A stretch of 64,000 bases of DNA from Microcebus murinus. Taxonomy: Eukaryota; Chordata; Mammalia; Primates; Cheirogaleidae. The first letter of the stretch is position 1. Every line of letters begins with the position of its first letter. The DNA is taken from NCBI RefSeq assembly GCF_040939455.1, contig NC_134109.1, positions 76,165,001 through 76,229,000 on the forward strand, written 5' to 3'. This document shows, piece after piece, positions 1 to 13,670 of the stretch. Both the position numbers and the translations under genes were made by a program. The notes beneath the pieces were generated by a model, which was given only the letters and a program-made list of their open reading frames with translations, had not been told where the DNA came from and made no database searches.

Positions 1-538
1 TCCAAGTTGAACAAGGAAAAATTAAAAACCTTGAGGAGGGTAATAAAACTTTGAAGATGTTATAAAATTAATTAAATAAATAATTTATTACATAAGATTT
101 TTATTATGATCTCTGAGACACATCTGTGTCAGTTCCACAATATTCAATCCCCACAGAGCAATGCAAAGGTGTTCACATGGCAGTGGGTTGAGTTAGAGGA
201 AAAGAATCTGAGCTTCAGGAGCCTTAATCTTTTATAGTGGGCAGTAAGATCCTCTTTCCTATATTCCAAATAGAGATATTATTTATATTTTCCCTGTTTG
301 CTATACAAACATCCTTTAAAAGATAGTCCTGAAACAAAAGCAGTCAGTGTATCTGCTTACAAGATGTGCAGAAACCAAAAGATCCATGCAAAATTGTTTC
401 TCAACATTTGTAACTCCTCTACACCAAATAAAATTAAACCGGTGGGTCAATAAGACTTGGAAAATTTCAATAACTACAGCACACAAAAAGCTGATAAATA
501 TCCTTATTATATGAATAATTCTTAGACATCAGTATTAA
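1..538. other. AT-rich non-coding sequence, no recognised feature
   Basis: No coding frame, RNA gene or repeat family is recognisable here. It leads into the Alu that begins at 539. Confidence 0.5.
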
Positions 539-799
539 GGCTGGGCACAGTGGCTAATGCATGTAATCCTAGCACTTTGAGAGGTGGAGGTGGGAGGATC
601 GCTTGAGTCCAGAAGTTCAAGACCAGCCTGGCAACACAGTGAGACCCCATCTCTACAAAAAATTTAAAAACTAGCTGGGCTTGGTGGTGCATGCTTGTAA
701 TGACAGCTATTGGGGAGAATGAAGCAGAGGTTGGAGTCAGCAATGAGCTGTGGTGACCCCACTGCACTCTAACCCAGGCAACAGAGCAAGACCCTGTCT

Positions 800-830
<31 letters not shown>
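539..830 (+). mobile_element. Alu SINE, full-length, old and diverged
   Basis: A dimeric Alu running from 'ggctgggcacagtgg' to a 30-base A tail at 801-830. The left arm carries 'gtaatcctagcacttt', an A-rich linker near 656-670 joins the arms, and the right arm ends 'gagcaagaccctgtctc'. It has many scattered differences from the Alu consensus and lacks the lemur-type linker insertion of the copies at 12.8 and 13.4 kb, so it looks like an old J-like copy. The minus-strand frame at 522-998 is only the antisense of this element plus flank. Confidence 0.95.
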
Positions 831-831
<1 letters not shown>

Positions 832-839
832 CACAAGAC

Positions 840-1600
840 CATAGAAAGAAAAAAACTGGCAAAGGGCACAAATGGAGAACAATTCACAGAAATGAAAGTA
901 AAATTGGCTAAATAACAAATGTTTAAGTGCCAAACTTTGCTAGTTTGCTCAGAACTGAGAGTAGAAACAAAAATAAAATAGCATTTCTCAGCAATCAATT
1001 TGTCTAAGTTAAATTTTGCAATAGTTCTAAATGTTTGTGACAGTGTGGGAAATGAGCATTCTCATATAGTGCTTCTGAAAATATAAACTTGTGCACACTT
1101 TTTAAAGAAATATTTAATTTTTTATCAAGAGTTTTTAAAATATTCATACAATATGACCCAGTAATTCCACTCATAGTAATAGATACTAAGGAAATAATTA
1201 CAGATAAAGGCAAACTTTTATGCCAATGGAGAATTGTTAAAGAATTCTTATTAGCAAAAAGAAAAAATAATTGAAATAGCTTTATTATCCAATAATAAGA
1301 GAATGGTTAATTTTTTTTCTCAAATTCATAAGATGAAATGTCATGTAGCTAATTAAAAATATACTTTCAAAGATGATTTCATAACATGGAGAAAGATATA
1401 ATGGTATCCCTATTACATGATCTCAATTATTAAACCATTTTAAAGCCTGTAAGGAAATAAAGCTAAATATCAAACATCTCTTAGTTTTATGGTTATTGTT
1501 TCTTTTATTTTATTCCTTTATACTTTACTATATTTCTCAAACTTTCTATACTTTATAACAAAAATATTAAAACATAAAAATAAATGAATACCAGGTATTT
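840..1600 (+). mobile_element. Ancient L1 3' end (L1M-type), fragmentary
   Basis: The segment 'aatatgacccagtaattcca' near 1150 matches the conserved end of L1 ORF2. It is followed by the usual 3' UTR pattern of old L1s: 'gatctcaatt' near 1420, then T-rich sequence with 'tactttctatac'-like words and an A-rich end near 1560-1600. Frames on both strands are short and degenerate. The exact subfamily cannot be fixed by eye. Confidence 0.6.
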
Positions 1601-4600
1601 TTTAGTTTCCTCTCATTTAAAAAAGTTATCATTACTTCATGGATGCACAGTGTGTAATTCTGGGGAAATAAGTGAAATAAGGTAATCAGCTGATCTGTGG
1701 ATAGACTGTGTTATTCCTAGTGCCCAAAGGACATCCGTGTGCTCAGTTTACACTTGTGCTATGGAGAAAAGGGGAGGGAAAGAAAACGCAGCATGAGAAC
1801 AGTGTGAGGCATGTTCAAATCCCTTGCTCACAGCAGGGAAAAACAATTCTTTCCTCTCCTGTTTCCAGGGACCTGATGGTGATGATCACAGTGTTGGAAA
1901 AAAAGTCCAAAATTGCCTTCACCGTGGCTTCCCGGTATTATTTTCACATTTGCAAATACCTAGTGCAAAAGACCCTCTGAGAAACCTCAAGGCTGTGTAC
2001 TATCCTGGTTCTCTTGGTCTAAAAAGTCTTCAAATAGACATCTGCTTATTTTATGAGACGGACAGGGTCATAACAAGAGTCAAGGACCCCTACAACGATC
2101 CTAAGCCCTAAGAATGATTGGATCATTAATTTCTAGGGATATTACCACACTCTCTAAAATAATTCTCTGCGATTTTAAACCCCTGTCGATTGGGAGAACT
2201 CTTTTGTAAACACATATCCCTTCTTTGCAAAGAAAAATAATTTGCATATTATTCTCCCCTGATCACTTGTTTATTGCTTCTCTCAACATCAATCAGGAAA
2301 GCTTTCGGCAGAGGTGCTGAGAACAAAGATGAAAATAGGTGAATTTAAATGTTTGTTTATAAAGATGTCTGAAGGGATTAATTTTTTATCTGGCCATTCA
2401 AATAGGATTAAAGGGATTAACTTGAATAATAAAGGCACATTATAAATACACATGTTGTCTCTAATTAATAGGTTCAGATATGAATATAAGATATGTCAAA
2501 TTATTACAGGATAGTCTGTAATTACATTATTTCTAAATAATGGAAAGGAAACTCATGAGTCATTAGTAAAAAGATGACTTTGGAACAAGGTAAACTCATT
2601 CAGCAAATATAATGTTTCACAAGACACATTTCCTATTTATATGTACAGTTAATAACATCTATTATGCAGTCTTAGTCCTAGAAGCCTGTGTTTGTTGAGA
2701 GAAATACTTTAAAACAGAAGCTTAATTACATAGTGTTCAAGTTTCTCTGGCAACATCAAAAGGGAGAAAGTCATTTGTGCTTTAATGAACATTTTGAAAG
2801 AGAAAAATAAGTTCTCAAGTTGAGAATTCTACAGGTTTAAGACAGGGAAAATGTAGGAGGAAGAGAATATTAGATTATAATTTATTTTTCCAGTATATGA
2901 CAACCAAAGCTGTTAGGGGGAAAACTGTTTTTCTTCTACATATGAATAATAATACAAGAGTATAGCCTTTTGATTTTCACCACAAATTTTTGCCCCCTGA
3001 GAATTATGCAGGCACATTACAAATAGAAATGTTTCTTTTCAAAGGAAAGGGTACGCTTCAGTTCTCTTTACTCAGATTTCTCTCTAAATGCTACAACTAC
3101 CACACTTTGAGGAAAATTACTAAAGTAATTTAATGCCCCATTCCAAGGAGCCAGTAGATGACAATAGTTTTTGTAAAATGGTTTTAACCTAACTCATGAT
3201 TCTGACCCCAAAAAAATCCACACACTCGTCTTATAAAGGATGATCAATTTGTACATGCAGTCAGTAGGAGATATAAATGTGGTATTGTCCAATCTAACTT
3301 CGAGTTCATAGAACTGGACAATAGATTCTTTCCTCTGGTCCAAAGCATTTTATAAGGTAGAGAGATGTTAGACACCATTAAACACCCCCCATTTCATAAA
3401 ATAGGTACAAAGATGCTGAGAGCTCTTATGAGACAGTTCTAAATCCCCTGCCTCTGGATCCACCAGTGCTCCACTTACTAGTATACTTATCTAACAAAGA
3501 AAATCAACAAAGTTTTGAAAGGAGGAATATTTATCTTAAGGACTATTTGATGGAACTTACAAGAAATGTGTTCAAGGCCATGCTTAGGCAAATCCAAGAA
3601 CAAATCAAAATTGGTCTTTGGTTCCTGTTTCCTCCCCCTGAGGGGTCTTCTTCCCCTTTGTGTTGTCCCTTTTCCCAGTGAGAAACCCCTATCTCAAGCC
3701 ACTGATTCTCACACCCCACCCACATCCATCATTTTCACTATCATTACAAAGTAAATTAATTTGCACAGTACTGTTAATAATCAACCACATTTGACTTTAG
3801 TAAAGAGTATTCTCTTTTCAAACTTGAAACCTTGAAGGCACAATGTCGTATCTCAAAGGAACGAATCCTTCTTTTTTTCCTTCCTTCTTTTCTCTTTTTC
3901 CTGTCTGTTTTTAACCAAGGATGAGATCAAACAATCAAAATAGTCAACTAACTTCTGTCACATATCAAACATTTCTATCATAAACACAATAAAATGTGCA
4001 AGAAAACCAGATGACTATTTTTTGCTTCTTTAGTTTAATGTAGAATAATACTCAACAATATCATCAGTTACTTTGAAGCAATTACACTTAGGAGAATGTT
4101 CTACAAACCAATCATCAATACTTGCTCCCAAATCTCCAGGATGCTGAAATCACCAGCAACTCTCTATGCCTCAAACATCAAAACACCTAGAATAAAATGG
4201 GAATGATAGACCCATTTTCTTCCTTTCTTTCACTATTTTGCCTAATTCTTATAACCCCTTTAGCATATGATGATTTACCTATTTCCCCTAAAGTGGTGAC
4301 AACTCTGCCCTCCCAGGACGTGGCTTTTTAAGTCACTGATTAAGAAAGAATCCTTGAGGAGATGGAACATGAATGTTAGTCATTGATGTCTGGGTTCCTC
4401 GTACTGTTTTTATACATGACACCATACTTGAAGACCCCAAATATACCTCAGTTGTCACAGCAGAAATCAAAAGGAAAACTAGGTCATCATTTAACACTAT
4501 GGCATTCTATATTGAATTTCACATCTTGGGCTCTCATGGTTGCCTTATTTAAAGCCCTTCTCTTTGCCAACACTTCTTTTGAACTGTAAGAGATGCATCC

Positions 4601-6894
4601 ATCATGATATGAGATTGGATCTGTAGCTCGAGGTACTGGAATAATAATCAGAGGTGTATATATAAACTGAAAGCCTCTGCATTTCTCCAAACCTTCCTCT
4701 GTCATAAGAATGCTAAAATAATGCTAATGCAAGAAAAGATATTCCAGTGTCATTTTAGATTTCAGACATTGCACATTTGTACCCATGATTATGTCAAAAT
4801 ATACACATAGGCATCATTTGAGAAAGAATTTATTATAAAAGAAAATATATATTAAAAAAAGCTAGCCTGACCTTGCGTTATTTTTTTTTTTTAAATCAAT
4901 GCTTGAACTAGGGTTGAATAAATTTGTCCAGCTTAACACGAAATCGTGTTGGTCTGAATATAGAAAATAAAACTGGCAAGGCTATTCATGTGGAGTGAAA
5001 AGAAGAGAACATAAAAGAAACATAAAACATCTCCCTTCTGGCATAAAAAAGTGCATGTTTTTTTTTAAATAAAAAGAAAGCTACTTTTAAATAATATTAT
5101 GTTTGATATAAAAAATAAAGAAAGGCTCAGAAGCAAGGATATTCACACTTAATGCTAGGATTATCTACCCAGGGGAAAACAGAGAAAAATGTAAGAATGC
5201 TGTTATTTGTAGGTTTGGGGTTTTTGTTTCTGTTTTTCATTCTTTAGGTCTGGGGGGCTGTCAGACACATTTAGACAGGAATGCAAGAGACAAGAATTAA
5301 TGAATGTTTATCCTTTCAGGTTTTCAGAACCTTGTGAAGTGTATTCACTTCTCTTATACCTAGACTTGTGTATCTAAACAAATAAAATTACTTTTTTAAG
5401 AGATTCATCAAATCATTTATTCTAAATGAGAATTCAGGTTATTCCAATTTGTCTTCCTGGACCCAGAGGAGGAATAGGACTAAGGTAGCACTTCTATTTA
5501 GATTGTTCTTTGCTTTTGAAATGTAGTTTTCTATGGATTCAGGGTTCTCAGTTGCTTTCCACCAAGACCAAAAGAGGTGGGCACAAAATTGATTCTCCTT
5601 TGCTATTTTTTGTTACTTTTTAGATCTGTTGCTTACCATCCTTAACAGACGCTCTTTGGATCAGACTGCTAGAGGTGTGGCATAAAGCTATGTGGAGTAA
5701 GGAAGCTCAGAAATAGCTAAGAAATTATTTATAAAAACTCACTAATTTCAAGAAAGGATTTCTAGTTATTTAATTCATCACTTTTCTTTAGAGCGTACGT
5801 GGTGAAACGTTATGGTAAAGACAGAACACTCACAACCTTGAAGATCTCATTTATTTCCAAATAGTCCTTTAAGGCACGAATCTGAGATTTAAAGGCTCAA
5901 AATCTGTAAACTGGACGTTTACCAGAAAAAAATAGAGTTGAAACTAAAGGAAAATTCTCAGTCTAAATTTTCCCACATCAGGCCCTCTTTAAGCTCAGCT
6001 GGACTTATTCTTACTTTACAGGAAAAGAAAAAAATCCAACAGGTAAAAGGATCAGGTTGCCTTTTCCAAGTTTCTGCGTAGAGGGAATTTTTAGCCTTAA
6101 GTTATAAATTCCAGAAAATAGGAGTTTATAAGGGAAACACTGACAGAACCTTAATTACGGAAAAGCAAAGGGCAATGCTGCAATAGAAAGGAACAACCCC
6201 TGAGATGAAATGCTTAATCTCTGAGTGAGATGTGGCCTAATAACTCACCAGGAGAGCAGTGTGATGATTTAGGTCCTCACTTGGAGCCGGCTGTTGCATG
6301 TCCTTTATGAAATTCACTGTCACCTTCAAATGCTTCCTTACAGACTAAACCGCACTTCACTCTGGACCAAGTAGAAAAGAAAGCCCATGAAGAACCAATT
6401 CATGGCAAGTTGCTTTTGGGCAAAAGCTGTTTTCCAACACGTGTATCAGAAATTCGGAGTCACTGGAAAGGACAAAGAGGGATCCTTAGGTCCAGTCTCC
6501 CCATCTGCTGCAGATAAAACCTAAGCCACCTGTCACAGAGTGGGAAGGTGGCCCGATGTTCATTTTTTCAACTGAAGGACAGTTCACATCCTCCCTTACA
6601 AACTCCGTGCTAGCTCTGAAGTCAAGAATTTGTTACGTGAAACCCAGTTCGTATTTGCCCCAGTCTTCCCCTCTTCGTCTCATCCCAATCTCTGTGAACA
6701 TGAAGTGTCCTCTGTAAACATACTTAGAACACTGGGAGAAATTCATGAAACTCATCCTTAGCTCTCTCTGCCAAATAATTTCAAGCCCCTTAATACTTAG
6801 TAGTACAGAGAAGGGTCAGTTTCTTAATCTTTTTGTTTCAGTTTGGTTTTGTTTTTCCTTGGAATCTTCTTGGCATTTCCACGTTTCTCTTATT
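1601..6894. other. Long, nearly repeat-free non-coding tract
   Basis: About 5.3 kb without a recognisable interspersed repeat or a convincing gene. At 1850-1869 there is a good splice-acceptor look-alike (pyrimidine run ending 'gtttccag') followed by an open frame to a TAA at 2109-2111. No matching donor, start context or known protein is visible, so I do not call an exon. A cluster of homeodomain and POU-like motifs lies at 2240-2419. Another weak acceptor-like site lies near 6345 ('cttccttacag') with a 57-codon open frame behind it. Confidence 0.5.
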
Positions 6895-6985
6895 TCAATT
6901 CATCATGGTGACCCATGCATCTGACACAGTGCCTAGCCTATAGTTGATATCTAGTGATGGTTTTTGAGTAAAAGAATAAATGTCA
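6895..6985 (+). repeat. Short L2/MIR 3'-end relic
   Basis: The words 'gacacagtgcctagcctata' and 'gagtaaaagaataaatg' follow the 'cagtgcctggcacatagta...aataaatg' pattern that ends L2 and MIR elements. It is only about 90 bases long and diverged. Confidence 0.5.
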
Positions 6986-8153
6986 GGAACTACACAGTAG
7001 CTGCTCAGGTATATATTAAACAACAACAACAATAAAAAACACAATTAAAGAATAAGAAAAAGTCTTCTTGCATTATAAATAGCCCTTTCCTAAGCATCAG
7101 TTTCTTTGATTTAAATCTTATCTAAAATACAATTAATTCACTGTCTTTTTTGGTTTAAATGTTATACCGAGACATGCAAAACATACATCTGTCTGGCAGC
7201 AGTATTATGACACAGAGAAGTCACATTCTATACCCAACAAAGCAATGTTCGGAAAGCTTATGAATTAGCAATGGTCACTGATTTACTCCTAGGAAAGCAA
7301 AGTGAACAGATGTGAGGCAGTGCCTTTGTAGGCAGGTACGAAAAGCATCCCATTCTCACTCAAGTCAAGGGCCTAGGAATCATTTATTTGCAGCAGTTTG
7401 CCCGGACTCTGAAGTCATGACTTTGAATGTTTTGGCTGGTCAGCTCCAGACACCTTTTGATACCAAAGACTTATTTAAGAAATACCCGAAAGACAGAGAT
7501 ATAACCCACCATATTTCAAATTCATACTGGAAAAGGAAATGATAAGAGAAAGCAGGAAGCAGAGAGGCCTCAGGGACAGCATGCTAAACTTGGACTTATC
7601 CCAGATGGTTATTTTCCCATTTCCTTTCCCCAAATAAAGAGACTCCTAGGTTTGTGTTGACTTAAAAAGGAAACTTCCTTCTGAGCCCACAGTGAACTTT
7701 ATAACCAAACACCAGAACTAACCAACTCTCTCAGGCTTTCTCCAGGGGGAAAAAAAAAACTGCCAGTACTCTCCTCAGAGAAAGTTGTCCTCCAGCTAGA
7801 ATTTGGGGAAACAAGAAAATGTAAAGGTCACCTATACTGTATCACTGATGGATACAACTCAGAAATGAAAGATACCATATTCCTTATCAATCTGAATCTG
7901 AGACACTGAATAATCCTGGAAGAAAAAACACCAAGAGGGTAATCGTCAGTTAGTTGACTACATGACTGCATATATTAACATGGCATTTCACCTGATTTTA
8001 GTCAGGAGCACTTGTTTTTATGTTCATTTCTCTCATATAGTATTTTACTTGGATATACTTTTATGCAATATCTTTTAAATTTCTATTTGCATACTTTTTT
8101 GGAAACACTGAAAGAAAGGATAGTTTATTTTCAAACCCTAGCCAAGCACTGAC
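6986..8153. other. Unique non-coding sequence
   Basis: No repeat or gene is recognised. The 76-codon frame at 7312-7542 has no recognisable domain, no clear splice sites and a length expected by chance. Confidence 0.5.
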
Positions 8154-8155
8154 GA

Positions 8156-8215
<60 letters not shown>

Positions 8216-8350
8216 AGAAAGGAAGAAAAGAAGGAAGCAAATGAGAGAGGACTAAAGGGAAAAAGGAAAGGTGGAAGGAAGGAAGGAAGGAAGGAAGGAA
8301 GGAAGGAAGGAAGGAAGGAAGGAAGGAAGGAAGGAAGGAAGGAAGGAAGG
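8154..8350 (+). repeat. Compound polypurine microsatellite (AAAG)n then (GGAA)19
   Basis: Nearly 200 bases of almost pure purine on the plus strand. 8154-8216 is about 16 units of AAAG. 8217-8272 is an imperfect purine-rich spacer. 8273-8350 is 19 uninterrupted GGAA units plus GG. The minus-strand frame at 8061-8381, rich in Ser, Phe, Leu and Pro, is only this repeat read through. Confidence 0.98.
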
Positions 8351-8605
8351 TAGGTTGGTTTAAAATTATTTTTATTTTCATAGAGAAACTGTAAGTAGTC
8401 TTTTGCTTGATTCTTTTATATGGTAAATTGTTTCTGACTGGAACAAATTAACAGATGTTTGAAATGTTCAAATTTCAAATGCAGATAGATGAAAAAAATC
8501 AGAGTTTCCACAATTACTATAAGTTAAAAGCCAGGGTAAAATATGCCCAACTACGACTAAGGTGATCAATTTTCCAAGTTAGCTATAAAGATAGACACAG
8601 ACATA

Positions 8606-8622
8606 GAAACACACATACACAC

Positions 8623-8675
<53 letters not shown>

Positions 8676-8676
8676 C
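8606..8676 (+). repeat. Microsatellite: CA-rich lead then (ATACAT)n
   Basis: A short 'cacacatacacacaca' lead grows into about eight perfect ATACAT hexamers (about 8625-8675). This looks like a CA repeat that mutated and then expanded at a new period. Confidence 0.95.
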
Positions 8677-11600
8677 CCATCTGTGTTTATGTATGAAACA
8701 TTTACAGCAGGTATATATTAAACGAGGCTTGCACCCAGAATACGGGATCCATCTCTGGCGATAAAAATTCCAAAATTTGTGGTGTTTTTATATGCTTTGT
8801 ACATTAAATTCAAGATTAAATGTGATAGACTTTTTGTGCCATATCATACTGTATTCCAAGGTAGAACATGAAATCTTTCTATTTTGATCCAAAGTGCATC
8901 TGCATTATGGTCATTGATGATAATAGAAGCTTTGTGAACAAGAACCTCAATGATTATTATATTTTTATCTTTCTTCACATAAATGTTAATGATCATTTGG
9001 GGAAAATAGCTAAATTCACAAATAAAACTATATGAGGGTAGCTATGTAGTTTAATTTAATGAAAACAGACACAGTAGTAAAAAGCCTTGTTTTAAATAAA
9101 GGTAAAGCATTAACCACATTATCTGACTTGATTACAGCAATGGTAGAATCCTCAGGATCAAACATGAAATCTGAGCTGGGTGTTGATAGCATCACGTTCG
9201 GAAGCTTAAACTTGGATGACATTTTGCAGATCAGCCACCTGCCACTCATGCTTCCCAATACCCCTGTTCAAACTTGCTTGCAAGACTCACACATGCGTTA
9301 AGCCTCCAAATCTTGAGAAATAATCAGTGTGCCCCAGGCATTAAACCTGTAAACTTCTTTTAACCTTTCCATTAAATATCAGTCCCCTTAGTTTGATTCT
9401 GGCAGGTGACCTGGGTAAAGATTTTAATGTCCATTAGATGCACACACATTTTTTTGTGTTCCATCGATAATGCTTGCTCACTGTTGGTAAATGCCAAACA
9501 CATCTGGGAGAAGAATTCTGAAAACAATTAGACAGCCTGAAAAGTTCCAACAATAAAACAGAACTCTTTACATTGCAAAGCCAAACAAATAACTCGGGCA
9601 AGTGTAATTGAATAAATCCGGGGCTTCAGTGCAGATGGCTGTTTTTACTGTCTGTCTATGTCGGGATCTGCCGAAGGTTCTTTAGTTCCTGTGCATGTGT
9701 GTATGTGTGTATGTGTGCGTGTGTGTATGTAGAGGGCTTTTTTTATATGAGATTTGGCATATTGCATGTGGCAGGCTGTTGAAAAATGAATAAAGACAGG
9801 AGAAAAAAGGCAATGCACATCCCATTGGTAATGAAGGAAAGCGGGTTGCTGACTGCCCATGTGCCAGTTCTCCAGGTTTGCCCAGGGGCTCCCAAGATCA
9901 TTTCTTTGCCCCCAGATTTTCATGTTGAATTATCACTCACAATCTCTAAGTGAACATGCCTCTTATTTTATTTAAGACACACTGGGCACTTGTATTTGAC
10001 TTCCTGCTAGGCAATACAATATTTTATTTAGCATTTGCTGCATACACAAATGGCAAGAGATGAAAAAAATGGCCTTATAAGCATAATTTTAATTTTTTTT
10101 TTTGTTTGGTTTTACAAAGAGATATCTTTGAAGCAAGCTTTCAAGAGGCAGACATCAAGGGAAAAGCATTTGTTCTCTGCTGTTTTTGCTTGAGAAACTC
10201 TGACCACAGAAGTCTACAAGGATTCATCAAGAGCTTTAGGCTATGGCCTCATGGCTTTGGCCTGAGGCAGAGCTGGGGGCTAAGACCTTTTCATGTGGGG
10301 GGTAAAGAATAAAGCAGGAACTCATCACGTCTGGACTCGTACAGCTGTTCTAACTGGTACCCAGAAGCCTCTCCCTCTAAGATGTGGCTCGACTGTTCCT
10401 GTGCTGCTGTTAAAATAGAAACGAGCAGCATCATAACTTATTTGTGACCCACTTAGAAAAAAATTCAGATTAGTCTACAATGGTCAAAAGGAATTTTGTT
10501 GAGAAGAACAAAAAATTCTTTCTCTTAATGTAATAGCTAGAAGGAATATAGGTTGAAATAAAGAAAAAAAATTTTTTTCTTAATTTGTGAATGTCACACT
10601 TAGCTCAAATGAGAACCTATCTTTTGCTGTGATCGTCCTTTTATTATTATTATTTATTTTAAATGTTTTTCTCGTGAGGCATGGCTTTCCATAATACAGA
10701 AATCATTTTTAAAATAAAAAATCTGCATATCTAGATAATAAAGTCCTATCTCTTTTTATTTCTTTAGTTCCAGCAAGAACTGCAAAAAGAATCTACAGGG
10801 CTGCTTATTTGTTAAGTGCTTCTTAACTCATCTCTGACCCAAAGGATGCTCTTGTCAGAATCCAGGCCTATCAATAATTAATGGTGTTTTTAGCTTTTGA
10901 TCTCTAGCTACAACATTTTTATAAATTTTATTATGTTTTTTTTTAGGATCCTATTATGACTCTAACCACCTGCAAAATAGAGGGAGAGGATACCCGACAA
11001 TTTCCAGAAAATGCTGTAACCTTTAAGTGGTAACAGTATTCCTGGAATGTTTTTGTCTTTTTGTGTTTTTGCCCTTTTCTGACTTCCCTTGCCCCATTCC
11101 CCCAAGAGAATAGTAGCTTTAATAAACATGGTATAAGAGAATGAAAGCATTTAACACAATAACCACTCAAAAATATTTTCAGTGAAAGTATGTGCTCCCT
11201 TTCAAAGTCCACATTTTTTGTAGAGAAAAACAAATTCCTAGAAAACAATTGCTGAGGAACAGTCTATTGCTACTAAAAATACACTCAGCTGAAGGTAGTA
11301 GTGGGTGTAGGCTAGGAAACCATCTCTCAGCCACCCTGAATCTGCACCTTAAAATGCGTGTGCTATCCCATAAACTTCTTTAGTATTATATTTTTGTCCC
11401 ATATAGCAACTTCAGGTGTTCTGTGCAATTATATCAAGTGCTACTGGATTCATGGTAAATTAAATATATAAACTTTAAACAGTCCACTCCTCCAAAACAA
11501 CCACCTCCAACAGGCAGGGAGATAAGTAAAATCAAAAAGGGTGAAGGTACAGGCACAATAATAGCCTATTAACTATACGTCTGTACCTGAAGAATTGCTC

Positions 11601-11954
11601 TGCCTCAAATGCTACTAATATGGAGCAATTAATATGGTTAATCTTAGGATTTTAAGTCTATATCTCTAAATATTTTAGGCTTGTTTGGTTCATGTCCAGA
11701 GGCTCAGATGCAATTAGGCAACTTTACCATTATCAATTCCACATATCAGAAATAGTACATTGGGCATGCCAATCATGGAATGGGAGTGTCATTTACATGT
11801 ACCACTAAAATTATTATTAACTGCTCTTATTGGAAGTTGCCTTTTCTCAAAAGTCAAACTTTGTTATATCATTGTGATGTGGGATAAGAAGTGGGGTTAG
11901 AACTGAAGGGAAGACTGCGTTTAGGATCCTCCAACCATGTCCTATAATTTTTCC
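8677..11954. other. Mostly unique non-coding sequence with a TG-rich microsatellite
   Basis: The only clear simple repeat is an interrupted TG/TATG tract at 9691-9730. Frames of 60-101 codons (for example 9059-9301, 10106-10312 and 10943-11248) show no known domain and often overlap one another on opposite strands, so they look like chance. A splice-acceptor look-alike ends near 10120 ('ttggttttacaaag'). Confidence 0.5.
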
Positions 11955-12477
11955 CAAAATTTAATAGTAAAGAATGCCAAAAATACAGAAAAGTAGAAAG
12001 AATTATATGGTGATCACCCATATACCCACCACCAATAGTCTTATTAACTTTTTGCTATGTTGGATGTATCACATATTATCCATTAATCTATCCTACTATT
12101 TACTTAAGAATCTCTCATATTTTTTATGTAAGTTCAAAGTTAATTGCAGACATCAGTATACATCACCCTTAAATACTTCAGCATACATATCATTAACTAG
12201 AATTTAATATATGTTTAAGTTTCTTCTTTATTTCTAGGTACAATTTACATACCATGAATTGTACAAATCTTTTTAAGTGTGCCATTCTTTGAATTTTGCA
12301 AATTCATATACCTGGATAAATCTAAAACCCCTGTCAAGATACAGAAAATTAATATCATTTTAGAAAATATCCTTATATTTCTTCCCAATCTCCACTGCCA
12401 ACACTTTCAAAAGAAACCACTATGCTGATTGTTCTCGGCAGATATTTGTTTTGCCCATTCTGAAAATTCATATAAAT
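11955..12477 (-). mobile_element. L1 3' UTR and ORF2 end, minus strand (segment 1 of a broken L1)
   Basis: Read on the plus strand this is the antisense of an old L1 3' region: 'cacccatatacccaccacca' near 12016, 'aattgcagacatcagtatac' near 12142, then 'gtcaagatacagaaaattaa' near 12333. It continues after the hAT and Alu insertions at 13304 and 13671. No intact frame survives. Confidence 0.85.
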
Positions 12478-13303
<826 letters not shown>

Positions 13304-13386
13304 ATATATTAATAAATGAATTACTCAGTATGTGCTCTTTCTATAAAACTTGCTTTATACAGCATAATGTTTTTAAGAGGGATCTA
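13304..13386 (-). mobile_element. L1 ORF2 3' part, minus strand (segment 2)
   Basis: Antisense L1 resumes with 'cagtatgtgctctttctata' and 'cagcataatgtttttaagag', continuing where the hAT element interrupted segment 1. The second lemur-type Alu interrupts it again. Confidence 0.85.
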
Positions 13387-13670
13387 GGCCGAGCGCGGTG
13401 GCTCACGCCTGTAATCCTATCACTCTGGGAGGCCGAGACGGGAGGATTGCTCAAGGTCAGGAGTTCGAAACAAGCCTGAGCAAGAGCAAGACCGGACCAC
13501 GTCTCCACTAAAACTAGAAAAAAATTAGTTGGACAACTAAAAATACATAGAAAAAATTAGCCGGGCATGGTGGCGCATGCCTGTTTCTGTGAGCCAGGTT
13601 GATGCCATGGCACTGTAGCCCAGGCAACAGAGTGAGAGTCTGTCTTAAAAAAATAAAATAAAAAAAGAAA
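13387..13670 (+). mobile_element. Alu SINE of the lemur type, with an internal deletion in the right arm
   Basis: Starts 'ggccgagcgcggtggctcac' and keeps CpG sites and the lemur-type linker ('ttagttggacaactaaaaat', then 'atagaaaaaattagccggg'). The right arm jumps from 'gcgcatgcctg' straight to 'tttctgtgagccaggttgat', losing about 60 bases that hold the usual 'tcccagctac...gaggctgag' block. It ends in an A-rich tail. The flanks 'gggatcta' and 'aaagatcta' suggest a short target duplication in L1. Confidence 0.95.

Noticed and set aside
8061..8381. 106-codon minus-strand frame
   Set aside because: It is the polypurine microsatellite translated; low-complexity artefact.
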